A stretch of 64,000 nt of DNA from Chrysomallon squamiferum. Its lineage: Eukaryota; Mollusca; Gastropoda; Neomphalida; Peltospiridae. The stretch spans positions 1,226,105 through 1,290,104 of the forward strand of contig CM022673.1 in the NCBI GenBank assembly GCA_012295275.1, read 5' to 3'. Made by a program: the position numbers and the translations under genes. Below the pieces are notes generated by a model. That model had not been told where the DNA came from. It saw nothing but the letters and a program-made list of their open reading frames with translations, and made no database searches. Of the stretch, positions 63,255-64,000 are shown in pieces (position 1 is the first letter of the stretch; the number at the start of each line of letters is the position of its first letter).

Positions 63255-63597
63255 TTATACTTCTATTTATTCTGAAGCTAGAGTAAATATTACAATATTA
63301 AACTTCCCAGCATGTCACTGATCAAAAACAAAAAAGAAAGATCGAGTTAACAAAATGTCGAAGATTCATTAACCAAAGTAATGTAGTGTAATAACAGAAA
63401 AACAGCATGTTACATCTATGTAAAGAAAATAAAACAGCGGAATTATAATCCATTTAAATTAGTGTACTTTGAATTTCACATTAGAAAATAACGTTTTTAT
63501 ATGATTGACGAGCAGAATCAGATTTTTTCAGAAAGTTAATTGCAAGGACTTTTTCGACCTTTGTAAACATCATTTTTTGAACAGATGTTGTATTGGC

Positions 63598-63694
63598 ATA
63601 TTTATTTATTTTAATTAATTAATTAATTTATTTATTTATTTATTAATTTATTTATTTATATATTAATTAATTAATTAATTTATTTATTTATTTA
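63598..63694. repeat. (TTTA)n / (TTAA)n microsatellite
   Basis: Mixed TTTA and AATT tetranucleotides. Confidence 0.9.
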
Positions 63695-63827
63695 TGTCTA
63701 TTGTATTTCGGTCTATCTTTGTCTCTATCTGCCATCTCTCTTCTCTGTATCTCTGTCTCTCTCCTACTCTATATCTTATTTGTATCTGTACGTCTCTATA
63801 TTATTTATGTTTATTTACATAAATATG

Positions 63828-63845
63828 TGTCTATCTATCTATCTA

Positions 63846-63938
<93 letters not shown>

Positions 63939-64000
63939 GTCCATCTATGTATCATATCTATCTATCTGTCTATCTCTCTGTCTATCTGTATATCTGTCCA
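63828..64000. repeat. (ATCT)n microsatellite reaching the window end
   Basis: More than 25 clean ATCT units followed by CTGT/CTCT variants; truncated by the window edge. Confidence 0.95.

Overview
The window is AT-rich animal (metazoan) nuclear DNA: genes split into many short exons with GT-AG introns, poly-A/T tracts, and an exceptional load of di-, tri- and tetranucleotide microsatellites. The composition and the divergence of the proteins from vertebrate orthologs would suit a lophotrochozoan such as a mollusc, possibly a cephalopod. That placement is inference, since no taxon-diagnostic locus is present. I found no bacterial features, CRISPR arrays, rRNA or convincing tRNA genes.

Layout: (1) 1-3,590 is AT-rich sequence with no recognisable gene. 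(2) 3,984-15,397, minus strand: a 23-exon KIF3B ortholog (kinesin-II motor subunit), reconstructed from start codon to stop. One exon (22) is 56 nt where 57 nt would keep the frame. (3) 18,328-21,107, minus strand: a complete six-exon LIN7 ortholog (L27 + PDZ scaffold, 197 codons). (4) 21,886-27,410, minus strand: a ten-exon gene for a 336-residue secreted protein with a signal peptide, a ZP module and a dibasic (furin-type) site, but no C-terminal membrane anchor. (5) About 27.5-54.2 kb: a gene desert dominated by microsatellites, a few CG-richer islands ending in splice-donor-like sites, and a block of repeated ATCGAT motifs at 49.3-50.3 kb. (6) 52.2-55.1 kb: a degenerate ~27-bp minisatellite field interrupted by a 653-bp non-autonomous hAT-like element with terminal inverted repeats and a near-matching 8-bp target duplication. 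(7) 54.3 kb to the window end, plus strand: the 5' part of a gene encoding a signal peptide followed by an LDL-receptor class A domain; it runs off the window.

The three minus-strand genes are co-oriented but do different jobs: ciliary/axonal transport, polarity/synaptic scaffolding, and extracellular matrix or egg-coat-type polymer. The shared orientation does not imply co-function. Exon boundaries were read by hand from splice-site sequence, reading-frame continuity and remembered family conservation, with no alignment or transcript support. I found no clearly new biological system. The most checkable oddities are the 1-nt frame problem in KIF3B exon 22, the minisatellite that copies a KIF3B splice donor, the anchorless ZP protein, and the hAT-like insertion inside a minisatellite.
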